Positions 1 to 7,700 of a stretch of DNA of 64,000 nt are shown in pieces. Origin of the DNA: CALIZF01 sp046292445 (lineage in GTDB: Bacteria; Pseudomonadota; Alphaproteobacteria; Rhodobacterales; Rhodobacteraceae); contig JBKBQT010000014.1 of the NCBI GenBank assembly GCA_046292445.1, positions 9,869-73,868 of the forward strand. Direction: 5' to 3'. Each line of letters begins with the position of its first letter. The first letter of the stretch is position 1. The translations under genes were made by a program, and so were the position numbers. The notes below the pieces were generated by a model that had not been told where the DNA came from, searched no databases, and worked only from the letters and a program-made list of their open reading frames with translations.

Positions 1-47
1 CCGAAGTCGTGGCGGATCCGGCGACGGATCTGAGATCGCTGATCTAG
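1..47 (+). other. possible 3' tail of a gene entering from the left
   Basis: One forward frame stays open from the window edge to a TAG at 45-47, and another to a TGA at 31-33. Either could be the last residues of an upstream gene on the same strand as rsmD. About fifteen codons are too few to identify a product, and an open frame this short is expected by chance in such GC-rich DNA. Confidence 0.2.
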
Positions 48-48
48 A

Positions 49-93
49 CTTCATCGTTCCGGAAATACTCCGGGGTCCGGGGCAGCGCCCCGG
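49..93 (+). repeat. extragenic repeat with GC hairpin, upstream of rsmD
   Basis: The sequence starts CTTCATCGTTCC, continues with an AAATACTCC core and ends in a hairpin: CCGGGGC (77-83), an AGC loop, then GCCCCGG (87-93). The first 23 bases match the reverse complement of the repeat at 744-776 at 21 positions, so rsmD is bracketed by inverted copies. Related elements occur at 9898, 9994, 16699 and 56663. The hairpin could end transcription of the upstream gene, although no T-run follows. Confidence 0.7.
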
Positions 94-126
94 GGCTCGC
101 CGCCGCGGCAAACCTTTGGACATCGG

Positions 127-690
127 ATGCGCATCATCGCCGGAACCCTCCGCGGCACCCCCCTCGCCCCGCTTGGCGCCGGCGATCCGGCCGCCCATCT
201 GCGCCCGACCGCCGACCGGGTGCGCGAGGCAGTGTTCAACATCCTCGCCGCAAGGCCCGGGGGCGATCCGGTGCCGGGCGCGCGGGTGCTCGACCTCTTC
301 GCCGGGACCGGCGCGCTCGGCCTCGAGGCGCTGAGCCGCGGGGCGGCGCGGGTCGCCTTCGTCGATGACGGACAGGCGGCGCGCGCGCTCCTGCGGCGCA
401 ACATCGAGATCTGCCGCGCCATGGGCCAGACGGATGTTTGGCGCCGCGATGCCACGCGGCTGGGCGAGAACCGCGGGGCGCCCTACGGGCTCGTGTTCCT
501 CGATCCGCCCTACGGGCAGGGCCTCGGAGCGCTGGCGCTGGCTTCGGCGCAGGCCGGGGGCTGGCTCGCGCCCGGCGCGTTGATCGTCTGGGAAGAGGCA
601 TCCGAGGCGACGCCGCCCCCGGGCTTTCTGCGCGGCGATGCGCGGCGCTATGGCGATACATGGATCACGTTCCTGACCGCACCGGGCTGA
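127..690 (+). CDS. rsmD: 16S rRNA (guanine(966)-N2)-methyltransferase RsmD
   Basis: This is a 187-residue cytoplasmic SAM-dependent methyltransferase predicted to methylate G966 of 16S rRNA in the small ribosomal subunit. The RsmD pattern is complete: an MRIIAGTLRG start, an RPTADRVREAVFNIL block at 26-40, the SAM-binding loop DLFAGTGALGLEALSRG from residue 56, and the catalytic FLDPPYG with DPPY at 126-129. Length is typical of the family. The ATG at 127 is the only start that keeps the conserved N-terminus intact. No strong ribosome-binding site is visible. It is flanked on both sides by inverted copies of an extragenic repeat and faces the hydrolase gene tail to tail. Confidence 0.95.
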   Translation: MRIIAGTLRGTPLAPLGAGDPAAHLRPTADRVREAVFNILAARPGGDPVPGARVLDLFAGTGALGLEALSRGAARVAFVDDGQAARALLRRNIEICRAMGQTDVWRRDATRLGENRGAPYGLVFLDPPYGQGLGALALASAQAGGWLAPGALIVWEEASEATPPPGFLRGDARRYGDTWITFLTAPG

Positions 691-743
691 GCCGGACGTG
701 GCCGGCTGTGCAGCCCCCGGCGGGATCGCCGGCGGAACCCTGC

Positions 744-776
744 GCCTCCGGCGGGAGTATTTGAGGAACGATGAAG
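744..776 (-). repeat. extragenic repeat downstream of rsmD
   Basis: Reading the minus strand gives CTTCATCGTTCC followed by an AAATACTCC core and a CGCCGGAGGC end. It is the same subtype as the copy at 49-93 but in opposite orientation. It lies in the gap between the convergent rsmD and hydrolase genes and overlaps no credible reading frame. Confidence 0.7.
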
Positions 777-820
777 CCGCAGGCGGGTGGATGGCACGCG
801 CCGCGGCCGCGCGGCGGGGC

Positions 821-2323
821 TCAGGCGGCGAAGAGCGGGAAGGTGGCGGCCAGGGCCCAGCCGAGCATCAGGCCGAGGCCCGCACCGACGGCTGCCGGGC
901 GGCCTGTCGCGCGCCCGGCCCAGCCGCCTGCCGTGCCGAAAAGGACGAAGAACAGCAGGATCACCGGCAGGATGATGACGAGAAAGAAGAGCCGCTCGAA
1001 GTCGAGCGCGACCGCGAGGCCGAGCGCGGCGAGCGCACCGCCGCGCACGGCGAGCGCGCGCCAGATCGGGCCGCGCCCGCCGTCGGTCAGCACCTGGTCG
1101 GCGATCATGAAGGGCACCGCACCCGCGAGCATCGCGGCAAGGATCGGCCAGCGCCCGGCCTGCGGCCAGAAGGATGCGACATAGCGGTCGAGCGCGAGCC
1201 CGAAGACCGCGATGCCGAAACCCGCCACCGCAAGCGCCACTGCGGCATCGGCCGCATCAGGCCGGCGCGGCCGCCAGCCTCCGAGCGCCCGCGCGCCGAC
1301 CAGCAGCACCGCGCCGTAGAGGCCGAAATGCACGGCGAGATAATCGGCCACGAGCACCGGCAGGAAGCGGGTGTCGAAGACGGAAAGCGCCAGCGGAACC
1401 GCATGCCCCGCGCCCAGCAGCAACCCCGCGAGGCGCGGCCCAGGCAGCCGCGCCGGGGCCGCGTGGGCGCGCCAGCCGCGCATGAGGCCCGCCAGCGGCC
1501 AGGCCGCCGCAACGATCGCGGCGAGCAGCAGCGCCACCCAGCCGCCGCGCGACGGCACGACCCCTGCCGAAGCGCGGCCGAAGGCGGCATCGAGCCAGCG
1601 CACCGTCTCGCCCAGCGTGGTGGCGCTGTAGAGGACGCCGACATGCTCGACCCCCGGCGCCTGCACGGCGCGCCGGGCGGTCCCCAGCGCGGGATCGCCC
1701 ACGGTTTGCCCCCAGCCGGCGGCGGGATCGGCAAGGTGCAGCGCATCGAGCGCGGCCTGCGACAGGAACCCCTCCCAGGCCCCGGGGATGACGAGGAGGT
1801 TGCCGGGCGCGTCCGCCGTGACGGCCTCGCTGAACATCGACACCGCCACGACGGCGCGAACCCTCGGGTCGCGGATCGCCTGCCGCACGACGATGTCGGA
1901 GGCCATCGAATGGCCGACGAGCGCCACCCGCCCGTCCGCCCGCGGCAGGGCCAGCGCGCGGTCCGTGACCGCCGCGACCTCGTCCATCAGCACCCGCGTC
2001 GTCCCCTCGACCCGTGTCACGTCGCCCGACATCGGCACCGGGTTGCGGCCGTGGCCGGCGAAGTCGAAGGCGACGGCGACATAGCCCGCGCGCGCGGCAG
2101 CGATGGCAAAGCCTTCCATCAGCTGCCGCGATCCGGCAAAGCCATGGGCGATGACCACGACCGGCGCGGCATCGGTGCTGCGATCCTGCCAGACGGTCGC
2201 GGGCGCGCCATCGCCCGGCAGGTCGAACCGCTCGAGCCCGGCCCGCGCGCCTTCGAGCCGCATCACCGACAGCGCGGCGAGCGCCAGCGCCGCCAGCAGC
2301 ACCAGCCAGCGGGTCAGGCCCAT
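821..2323 (-). CDS. alpha/beta hydrolase fused to a polytopic membrane domain
   Basis: The 500-residue protein has two parts. Residues 1-22 form an N-terminal membrane anchor or uncleaved signal. Residues 45 to about 250 are an alpha/beta hydrolase: the oxyanion-type HGFAGS turn begins at 60, and the nucleophile elbow GHSMAS is at 137-142 with Ser139 as probable nucleophile. From about residue 270 to the end there are roughly six or seven hydrophobic segments. With the anchor topology shown, the hydrolase would most likely face the periplasm. Substrate is unknown; the nearest general class is dienelactone-hydrolase or lipase-like esterases. The start is taken at MGLTRW. It lies five bases downstream of map on the same strand, so the two may be co-transcribed. 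Confidence 0.75.
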   Translation of the reverse strand: MGLTRWLVLLAALALAALSVMRLEGARAGLERFDLPGDGAPATVWQDRSTDAAPVVVIAHGFAGSRQLMEGFAIAAARAGYVAVAFDFAGHGRNPVPMSGDVTRVEGTTRVLMDEVAAVTDRALALPRADGRVALVGHSMASDIVVRQAIRDPRVRAVVAVSMFSEAVTADAPGNLLVIPGAWEGFLSQAALDALHLADPAAGWGQTVGDPALGTARRAVQAPGVEHVGVLYSATTLGETVRWLDAAFGRASAGVVPSRGGWVALLLAAIVAAAWPLAGLMRGWRAHAAPARLPGPRLAGLLLGAGHAVPLALSVFDTRFLPVLVADYLAVHFGLYGAVLLVGARALGGWRPRRPDAADAAVALAVAGFGIAVFGLALDRYVASFWPQAGRWPILAAMLAGAVPFMIADQVLTDGGRGPIWRALAVRGGALAALGLAVALDFERLFFLVIILPVILLFFVLFGTAGGWAGRATGRPAAVGAGLGLMLGWALAATFPLFAA

Positions 2324-2327
2324 CCGG

Positions 2328-3137
2328 TCAGGTCCATGTGGGATGGAACTTGCCCGCCGGGGAGAGGGTAAAGACCTCGCATCCCGTTGCGGTCACGCCG
2401 ACCGAATGTTCGAACTGCGCCGAAAGCGACTTGTCGCGGGTAACGGCCGTCCAGTCGTCGGCGAGCACCTTGGTTTCGGGGCGGCCGAGGTTCACCATCG
2501 GCTCGATGGTGAAGAACATGCCTTCCTCGAGCACCGGCCCCGTCCCGGGGCGACCGAAATGCAGCACGTTGGGCGGCGCATGGAACACCCGGCCGAGGCC
2601 GTGGCCGCAGAAGTCGCGCACGACCGACATGCGGTTGCCTTCGACATGGGTCTGGATCGCATGGCCGATGTCGCCGAAGGTATTGCCGGGGCGGACAGCC
2701 TCGATCCCCTTCATGAGGGCGTCGTGGGTCACGTCGATCAGCCGCTCGGCTTTGCGGCCCAGCGCGCCGGCGACATACATCCGGCTCGAATCGCCATACC
2801 AGCCGTCGAGGATCACGGTCACGTCGATGTTGAGGATATCGCCGTCCTTGAGCACCTTGGGGCCGGGGATCCCGTGGCAGACGACATGGTTCACGCTGAT
2901 GCAGGACGCGTGCTGATACCCCTTGTAGCCGATCGTCGCCGAGATTGCGCCGGCATCGGCGACCCAGCCGGTCAGCAGCGCATCGAGCGCCTCGGTCGTG
3001 ACCCCGGGGACGACATGGTGCGCGATGTCGTCGAGGATCGACGCAACGAGCCGTCCGGCGGCGCGCATGCCGGCGAAATCGCCCGCCTCATGGATCCTGA
3101 TCCCGTCGCGTGTCAGGCGACCCCGGCTGTCGTCCAT
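2328..3137 (-). CDS. map: type I methionine aminopeptidase
   Basis: Removes the initiator methionine from nascent proteins in the cytoplasm. The 269-residue product carries the pita-bread-fold signatures in order: GYKGYQHASCISVNHVVCHG, then the metal ligands in NIDVTVILDGWYGDSSRMY, the HGLGRVFHAPPNV segment with a ligand histidine, the FTIEPMV glutamate, and the C-terminal EHSVGVT glutamate. A longer open frame reaches 3281, but the start chosen at 3137 (MDDSRGRL) has AGGGAA just upstream and a normal family N-terminus; the extension is proline-rich and unlike the family. It is divergent from the cinA-like gene. Confidence 0.93.
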   Translation of the reverse strand: MDDSRGRLTRDGIRIHEAGDFAGMRAAGRLVASILDDIAHHVVPGVTTEALDALLTGWVADAGAISATIGYKGYQHASCISVNHVVCHGIPGPKVLKDGDILNIDVTVILDGWYGDSSRMYVAGALGRKAERLIDVTHDALMKGIEAVRPGNTFGDIGHAIQTHVEGNRMSVVRDFCGHGLGRVFHAPPNVLHFGRPGTGPVLEEGMFFTIEPMVNLGRPETKVLADDWTAVTRDKSLSAQFEHSVGVTATGCEVFTLSPAGKFHPTWT

Positions 3138-3162
3138 CGTCCGTTCCCTGTCCGTGCCGCAA

Positions 3163-3191
3163 CAGATAGCGGGGCGCCGCGGGCTTGGCCA
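3163..3191 (-). promoter_or_regulatory. possible map promoter
   Basis: On the minus strand a TATCTG -10-like hexamer (3163-3168) lies 17 bases downstream of TGGCCA (3186-3191), a weak -35. Spacing is good but sequence agreement is partial. It is placed about 26 bases upstream of the chosen map start. Confidence 0.35.
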
Positions 3192-3216
3192 GAGCCGCGT
3201 GGCGGTGCCGGGGGGT

Positions 3217-3245
3217 TTGAAAGCCGCAGGGGGCAAGCCTATACC
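3217..3245 (+). promoter_or_regulatory. sigma-70-type promoter of the cinA-like/GNAT operon
   Basis: TTGAAA (3217-3222) and TATACC (3240-3245) are separated by exactly 17 bases, close to the housekeeping consensus. The ATG of the downstream gene lies 24 bases beyond the -10, preceded by a clear GAGGAGG ribosome-binding site. Confidence 0.6.
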
Positions 3246-3268
3246 GGGCGGGGACCGAGGAGGATGCG

Positions 3269-4000
3269 ATGACCAACCCAACTGCCGCCATGCTCGTGAT
3301 CGGCGACGAGATCCTGTCGGGCCGCACGCGGGATTCGAACCTGCATCACCTCGCGGGCGAACTCACACGCCACGGGATCCGGATGATCGAGGCGCGGGTG
3401 GTGGCCGACGATCACGCCGCGATCGTCGCGGCGGTGAACGATCTGCGGGTGCGGGTCGATCACCTCTTCACCTCGGGGGGGATCGGGCCGACGCATGACG
3501 ACATCACCGCCGATGCCGTCGCCGCCGCCTTCGGCGTGCCGATCGGCCTGCGCGAGGATGCCCGGGCGCTGCTGGCCGCGCATTATGCGCGCAGCGGGCT
3601 CGAGTTCAACGCCGCGCGGCAGCGGATGGCGCGCATCCCCGATGGTGCGGCGCTGATCGACAACCCGATCTCGGCCGCGCCCGGCTTCACCCTTGGCAAT
3701 GTGCATGTGATGGCCGGGGTGCCCTCGATCTTCGAGGCGATGGCGGCCTCGGTGCTGGCGCGGATCGCCGGGGGGGCGCCGCTCTTGTCGCAATCGCTCC
3801 AGGTCAACCGCGGCGAGGGCGAGATCGCCGAGGCCTTCGGTGCGCTGGCGGCCGAGTTTCCCGACCTCACGATGGGATCCTACCCGTTCATCCGCAACGG
3901 CGCGCATGGCACGAACCTCGTGATCCGCGGCACCGACGGGGCGCGGCTCGATGCCGCGATGCTGCGGCTGACGGGGCTGTTCGGCACGGTCGGCGCGTGA
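3269..4000 (+). CDS. CinA-like (MoaB/MogA-fold) molybdopterin-binding domain protein
   Basis: The 243-residue protein is a stand-alone competence/damage-inducible protein A N-terminal domain. It shows AMLVIGDEILSGRTRDSN at the N-terminus and the TSGGIGPTHDDITADAVA nucleotide/molybdopterin-binding motif around residues 68-85. The C-terminal CinA amidohydrolase domain (NMN deamidase) is absent, as in many alphaproteobacteria, so it should not be credited with NMN deamidation. The start has a strong GAGGAGG site 5 bases upstream. Its TGA overlaps the GTG of the following GNAT gene by four bases, indicating translational coupling. Confidence 0.85.
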   Translation: MTNPTAAMLVIGDEILSGRTRDSNLHHLAGELTRHGIRMIEARVVADDHAAIVAAVNDLRVRVDHLFTSGGIGPTHDDITADAVAAAFGVPIGLREDARALLAAHYARSGLEFNAARQRMARIPDGAALIDNPISAAPGFTLGNVHVMAGVPSIFEAMAASVLARIAGGAPLLSQSLQVNRGEGEIAEAFGALAAEFPDLTMGSYPFIRNGAHGTNLVIRGTDGARLDAAMLRLTGLFGTVGA

Positions 4001-4707
4001 ACCCGGACGCGGCCGCGCTGAGTGCCGCGCTTGAGGCAACCTGGCCGCCCGCCGCGGCGCGGCGCATCGGCCCGTGGATCATCCGCGAGGGTCGGGGCGG
4101 GGGCAGGCGTGTGTCGGCGGCAACCGCCGCCGGTGACTGGGCGCAGAGCGACATTCCGGCGGCCGAGGCGGCGATGCGCGCGCTCGGGCAGGTGCCGCTC
4201 TTCAAGGTGACCCCGGGCGATCCGCTCGACGGCGCGCTGGCGGCGCGCGGCTATCGGCGCTGCGACGAGACCCGCATTCTTGCCGCCCCGGTCGCGGCGC
4301 TGGCCATCGAGCCGCCGCATCTGACCGCACTTCCCCACTGGCCGCCGCTGGCGGTGACGGTCGATCTGTGGGCCGCGGGCGGCATCGGGCCGGCGCGGCT
4401 GGCGGTCATGCAGCGCGCGGCCGAGCCGAGGACGGCGATTCTCGCCCGAACCGCGGACCGACCGGCGGGGGCGGCCTTTGCCGCCATCGCCGGCGACATT
4501 GCCTGCCTGCATGCCGTCACTGTGGCGCCGGCCCTTCGTCGGCAGGGGTCCGCGCACAACATGCTGCGGCGGGCGGCGGTCTGGGCGCAATCCCATGGGG
4601 CGGCATGGCTTGCGCTGGCCGTGACGGCCGACAATGCGCCGGCCGGCGAACTCTATGCTTCTGCGGGCATGCAAACTGTGGGACACTATGCCTATCGCAT
4701 AATCTGA
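3997..4707 (+). CDS. GNAT-family N-acetyltransferase
   Basis: The 236-residue cytoplasmic protein has its GNAT core in the last third. The acetyl-CoA-binding pattern is HAVTVAPALRRQGSAHNML, matching the family V-x-P-x-x-R-x-x-G-x-A motif, followed by a late segment LAVTADNAPAGELYASAGM typical of the family (N-x-x-A-x-x-L-Y-x-x-x-G). The N-terminal half is divergent. It starts at a GTG inside the stop of the cinA-like gene. The acceptor substrate cannot be told from sequence; coupling to the cinA-like gene may mean a shared role but gives no clear clue. Confidence 0.82.
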   Translation: MNPDAAALSAALEATWPPAAARRIGPWIIREGRGGGRRVSAATAAGDWAQSDIPAAEAAMRALGQVPLFKVTPGDPLDGALAARGYRRCDETRILAAPVAALAIEPPHLTALPHWPPLAVTVDLWAAGGIGPARLAVMQRAAEPRTAILARTADRPAGAAFAAIAGDIACLHAVTVAPALRRQGSAHNMLRRAAVWAQSHGAAWLALAVTADNAPAGELYASAGMQTVGHYAYRII

Positions 4708-4735
4708 GCCGGAATAGGCCAGACCCGAGACAGGC

Positions 4736-5680
4736 ATGCAGATGACAGGCACCCGGATCGCAGTCTTGCTGGCCTGCGCCGCGCTTGCCGCGCCGGCGCA
4801 GGCTGCGCCCGCCTTGCCGCTGCCCGATGGCGCCCTGATGACCGTCGAACGGATCGAGGCGCCGGGATCGGGCGCGATCCCGACCGGGCCCTGGGCGGCG
4901 GGGGCCGTGCCCATGACCATCGCCGAAGGCACGGTGACGCAGCGGGCATGGCGCGTGCCGGGCGGCGGGCCGACCACGCTGGCGCTGCTCGCGCCGCTGC
5001 GCGACCGCCTCGCGGCGCTCGGCTATCGCACGATCCTCGATTGCGATGCGCCGCGATGCGGCGGCTTCGACTTCCGCTTTGCGCTCGAGATCGTGCCGGA
5101 ACCGGCGATGCATGTGGACCTCGGCGACTTCCGGTTCCTCTCGGCGGTCCGCGAGGCGCCGGAGGGGACCGACCATGTCACGCTGCTCGTCAGCCGTTCG
5201 GCACGGGCCGGCTTTGTCCACTTGGTGCATGTCGGCAGCGCGCCGGCCGGCCCCGACACGGCCGTGTCGCTGGCCAGCAAATCGCCCGATCATGCCGACC
5301 TTGCCGTTCGGCTTGCCGCCGGGCCGGTCGCGCTCGACGGTCTGTCCTTCCCGCCGAACGGGGCAACGCTCGCGCCCGGTCCGACGCCGCTGCTCGACCG
5401 GATCGCGGCATTCCTTGCGGCCAACCCCGATGTCCATGTCACCGTGATCGGCCACACCGACGCCTCGGGCGACGCGGCCGCCAACCGCACCCTGTCCGAG
5501 CGGCGCGCGGCGGCGGTGCGCGACCGGCTGGTCGCCATGCCCGGCGTCGATCCGGCACAGGTCGCGGCCACGGGCGCAGGCCAGGACAGGCCGCGGGCCA
5601 GCAACGCCACGCCGGAGGGGCGGGCCGCAAACAGGCGGGTCGAGGTGACGATCACCCCGACCCCGGTTCAGGCCCCCTGA
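4736..5680 (+). CDS. OmpA-family peptidoglycan-associated protein
   Basis: The 314-residue exported protein has a signal peptide (residues 1 to about 23, ending AQA). A roughly 170-residue middle region has no clear family, and a C-terminal OmpA/MotB-type peptidoglycan-binding domain begins near residue 200. The latter shows VTVIGHTDASGDAAANRTLSERRAAAVRDRL and ends NRRVEVTI; the conserved TD and NRRV residues that hold diaminopimelate are present. The middle region contains a Cys pair (LDCDAPRCGG) that could form a disulphide. No lipobox is seen, so it is probably periplasmic or outer-membrane associated. An in-frame ATG at 4742 is an alternative start. Confidence 0.88.
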   Translation: MQMTGTRIAVLLACAALAAPAQAAPALPLPDGALMTVERIEAPGSGAIPTGPWAAGAVPMTIAEGTVTQRAWRVPGGGPTTLALLAPLRDRLAALGYRTILDCDAPRCGGFDFRFALEIVPEPAMHVDLGDFRFLSAVREAPEGTDHVTLLVSRSARAGFVHLVHVGSAPAGPDTAVSLASKSPDHADLAVRLAAGPVALDGLSFPPNGATLAPGPTPLLDRIAAFLAANPDVHVTVIGHTDASGDAAANRTLSERRAAAVRDRLVAMPGVDPAQVAATGAGQDRPRASNATPEGRAANRRVEVTITPTPVQAP

Positions 5681-5708
5681 CCGCAACGCCCCGCTGCGCC
5701 GGGCTCGC

Positions 5709-6614
5709 CTACCATTCGTCAGGTCCCTTGTCGGCATAGGTCTTGACAAGGAAATCGATGAAGGCCCGCACCTTGGGCTGGGTGAAGCGGCCGGGCGGAT
5801 AGACGGCATAGACGCCCAGAAGCTCCACCGGCAGCCCCGGCATCGCCTCTTCCACCAGCCCCGCCTTCATCGCCTCGGCATAGAGGAACGAGGGCAGATA
5901 GGCGATGCCGAGCCCCGCGATGGCGGCATGCAGCAGCGACTGCCCGTCGTTGACCGTCAGCCAGCCGTTCGAGCGCACCTGACGTTTCTCGCCCGAGGGC
6001 GCCGTGATCTTCCACACGTTGCCGTTGGCCTGGCTCGAATAATGCAGCAGCTTGTGATCGTTCAGATCGTCGATCTTGGTCGGCCGCCCGAAGCGCTGGA
6101 AATAGCTCGGCGCGCCGATCATCCGCTTGGACGTCTCGCAGAGCTTGCGCGCCCGCAGGCTCGAATCCTCGAGCTCCCCCACCCGGATCGCCATGTCGAA
6201 CCCTTCCGAGATCAGTTCGACATAGCGGTTGTTGAGCACCATGTTGACGGTGATCTCGGGGTATTCCCGCAGGAAATGCCCGAGCACCGGCGAGATGTGG
6301 TTGACCCCGAAATCCGTTGCCACGCTGACCCTGAGCAGGCCCGAGGGCGCCGACTGCATCGAGGTGACCAGCGCATCCGCCTCGCCCGCGTCGTTCAGCA
6401 CGCGCCGGGCGCGGTCGTAATAGGCCAGCCCGATCTCGGTCGGGCTGACCCGCCGCGTGGTGCGGTTGAGAAGCCGCGCCCCCAGCCGCGCCTCGAGCGC
6501 CGAGACATGTTTCGACACCGCCGACTTCGAGATGCCCATCTTCTTGGCCGCGTCCGTGAAGCCGCCCTGGTCCACCACGGTGGCAAAGGCTTCCATTTCG
6601 GTCAGTCGATCCAT
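5709..6614 (-). CDS. LysR-family transcriptional regulator
   Basis: The 301-residue protein has an N-terminal winged helix-turn-helix at about 1-60 (MDRLTEMEAFATVVDQGGFTD, then SKSAVSKHVSALEARLGARLL). A periplasmic-binding-protein-like co-inducer domain follows from about residue 90. The RTTRRVSPTEIG linker and GAPSYFQRFGRP segment resemble the CrgA/AaeR-like LysR group. The divergent neighbour is a glycosyltransferase, but LysR genes often control unlinked targets, so the regulon cannot be assigned. A small inverted repeat at 6659-6671, 45 bases upstream of its start, could be an autoregulatory site. Confidence 0.92.
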   Translation of the reverse strand: MDRLTEMEAFATVVDQGGFTDAAKKMGISKSAVSKHVSALEARLGARLLNRTTRRVSPTEIGLAYYDRARRVLNDAGEADALVTSMQSAPSGLLRVSVATDFGVNHISPVLGHFLREYPEITVNMVLNNRYVELISEGFDMAIRVGELEDSSLRARKLCETSKRMIGAPSYFQRFGRPTKIDDLNDHKLLHYSSQANGNVWKITAPSGEKRQVRSNGWLTVNDGQSLLHAAIAGLGIAYLPSFLYAEAMKAGLVEEAMPGLPVELLGVYAVYPPGRFTQPKVRAFIDFLVKTYADKGPDEW

Positions 6615-6658
6615 TGTCCTGCCCCTGCGGATAGTGCGGGTGATGCTTCGTTGATTGA

Positions 6659-6671
6659 CCCCAGATTGGGG
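6659..6671. promoter_or_regulatory. candidate LysR operator
   Basis: A perfect CCCCA-GAT-TGGGG inverted repeat sits 45 bases upstream of the lysR start in the intergenic region shared with the glycosyltransferase gene. Position fits autoregulation. The 5-base arms are short, so chance is possible. Confidence 0.3.
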
Positions 6672-6734
6672 CAGGAATGGGGACAGGGGGCGGCGGGCCG
6701 GGGGTATTGTCGCGCTCGGTTAACGGCGCGGCGG

Positions 6735-6764
6735 TTGCGCCGGTCGTCCGGCTCGGGCTAGCAG
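6735..6764 (+). promoter_or_regulatory. possible promoter of the glycosyltransferase gene
   Basis: TTGCGC (6735-6740) and TAGCAG (6759-6764) are spaced 18 bases apart, 24 bases before the ATG at 6789. Agreement with consensus is moderate. Confidence 0.35.
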
Positions 6765-6788
6765 GGCCTTGCCCAGCGGACCGCACCC

Positions 6789-7643
6789 ATGCCCCCCATT
6801 CCCGCCCATGACCTGACGATCGTCATCCCGTTCCGCCACGACAGGCCGGAACGGGCGGAAAATCTCGCCACCGTGCTGGCCCATCTCGCCACCACGCTGG
6901 ACGGGGCCGAGGTGCTGGTGCTCGAACACGGGCCGCGGCTGACGGCGGCGGCGCTGGCCGCACGGCACGGCGCGCGCTGGTGGGGGACCGAATCTGCCGG
7001 GCCGTTCCATCGCACCGTGATGCTCAACGACGGCATGCTCGCCCGCGCGACGCGCCCCTTCGCCGCGTCCTACGATACCGACACCCTGGTCTATCCGGCC
7101 GCGATGGCCGCGGCGCTGGAGCGACTGCGCGGCGGGGCGGGCTATGTGCTGCCCTTCGACGGACGGTTCGTGAACCTCGCCGGTGCGGCGCGGGCGGGGC
7201 TGGTCGCGCGGCCGGACCTGACCGCCCTGCCCCCGGATACCCTCGCGCCCCGGCGGTCGGGGGATGTCACGCTGATGGCGGCCGACAGCGTCGGCGGCGT
7301 GGTCATGGTGCGGCGCGCGGCCTTCGCCGAAGCGGGCGGCTATCACGAACAGTTCCGCGCCTGGGGCTTCGAGGATGCCGAACTTGCAGCGCGCATGGCC
7401 CGCTTCGGCCATCCGCCCCGGCGCATCGAGGGCTTTCCCCTGATCCACCTCGACCATCCGCGCGGGCATCGCGGCGCGGGCTGGTATGCCGGCAGCCGCG
7501 CCAACAAGGTGCTCGCCGCCCGCATGGCACGGCTCGACCGCGCCGCCCTCGAACGGCTGATCGCCGCCGGCGGCCTGCGCGCGGACGCCCCGCCCCCCGC
7601 GCCGCCGACATGGCGCGAATGGCTCCACGCCCTGCTGAGCTGA
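6789..7643 (+). CDS. glycosyltransferase family 2 protein
   Basis: The 284-residue protein has a GT-A fold. LTIVIPFRHDRPER at the N-terminus is the nucleotide-sugar-binding strand, and SYDTDTLVYP near residue 95 is the probable DxD metal-binding motif. MVRRAAFAEAGGYHEQFRAWGFEDAELAAR in the last third matches the galactosyltransferase-like C-terminal region of GT2 proteins. No signal peptide or membrane segment is seen, so it is cytoplasmic or peripheral. The sugar donor and acceptor are not predictable, and no polysaccharide cluster surrounds it. Confidence 0.85.
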   Translation: MPPIPAHDLTIVIPFRHDRPERAENLATVLAHLATTLDGAEVLVLEHGPRLTAAALAARHGARWWGTESAGPFHRTVMLNDGMLARATRPFAASYDTDTLVYPAAMAAALERLRGGAGYVLPFDGRFVNLAGAARAGLVARPDLTALPPDTLAPRRSGDVTLMAADSVGGVVMVRRAAFAEAGGYHEQFRAWGFEDAELAARMARFGHPPRRIEGFPLIHLDHPRGHRGAGWYAGSRANKVLAARMARLDRAALERLIAAGGLRADAPPPAPPTWREWLHALLS

Positions 7644-7700
7644 GCGCGCGCCGGCCGACGCCCGGGGCACCGCCCGCCGGGCCGCCCGCAAGCCCCCCCG

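Noticed and set aside
3138..3281. N-terminal extension of methionine aminopeptidase
   Set aside because: The extension is unlike the family, overlaps the divergent promoter, and an internal ATG has a good ribosome-binding site.
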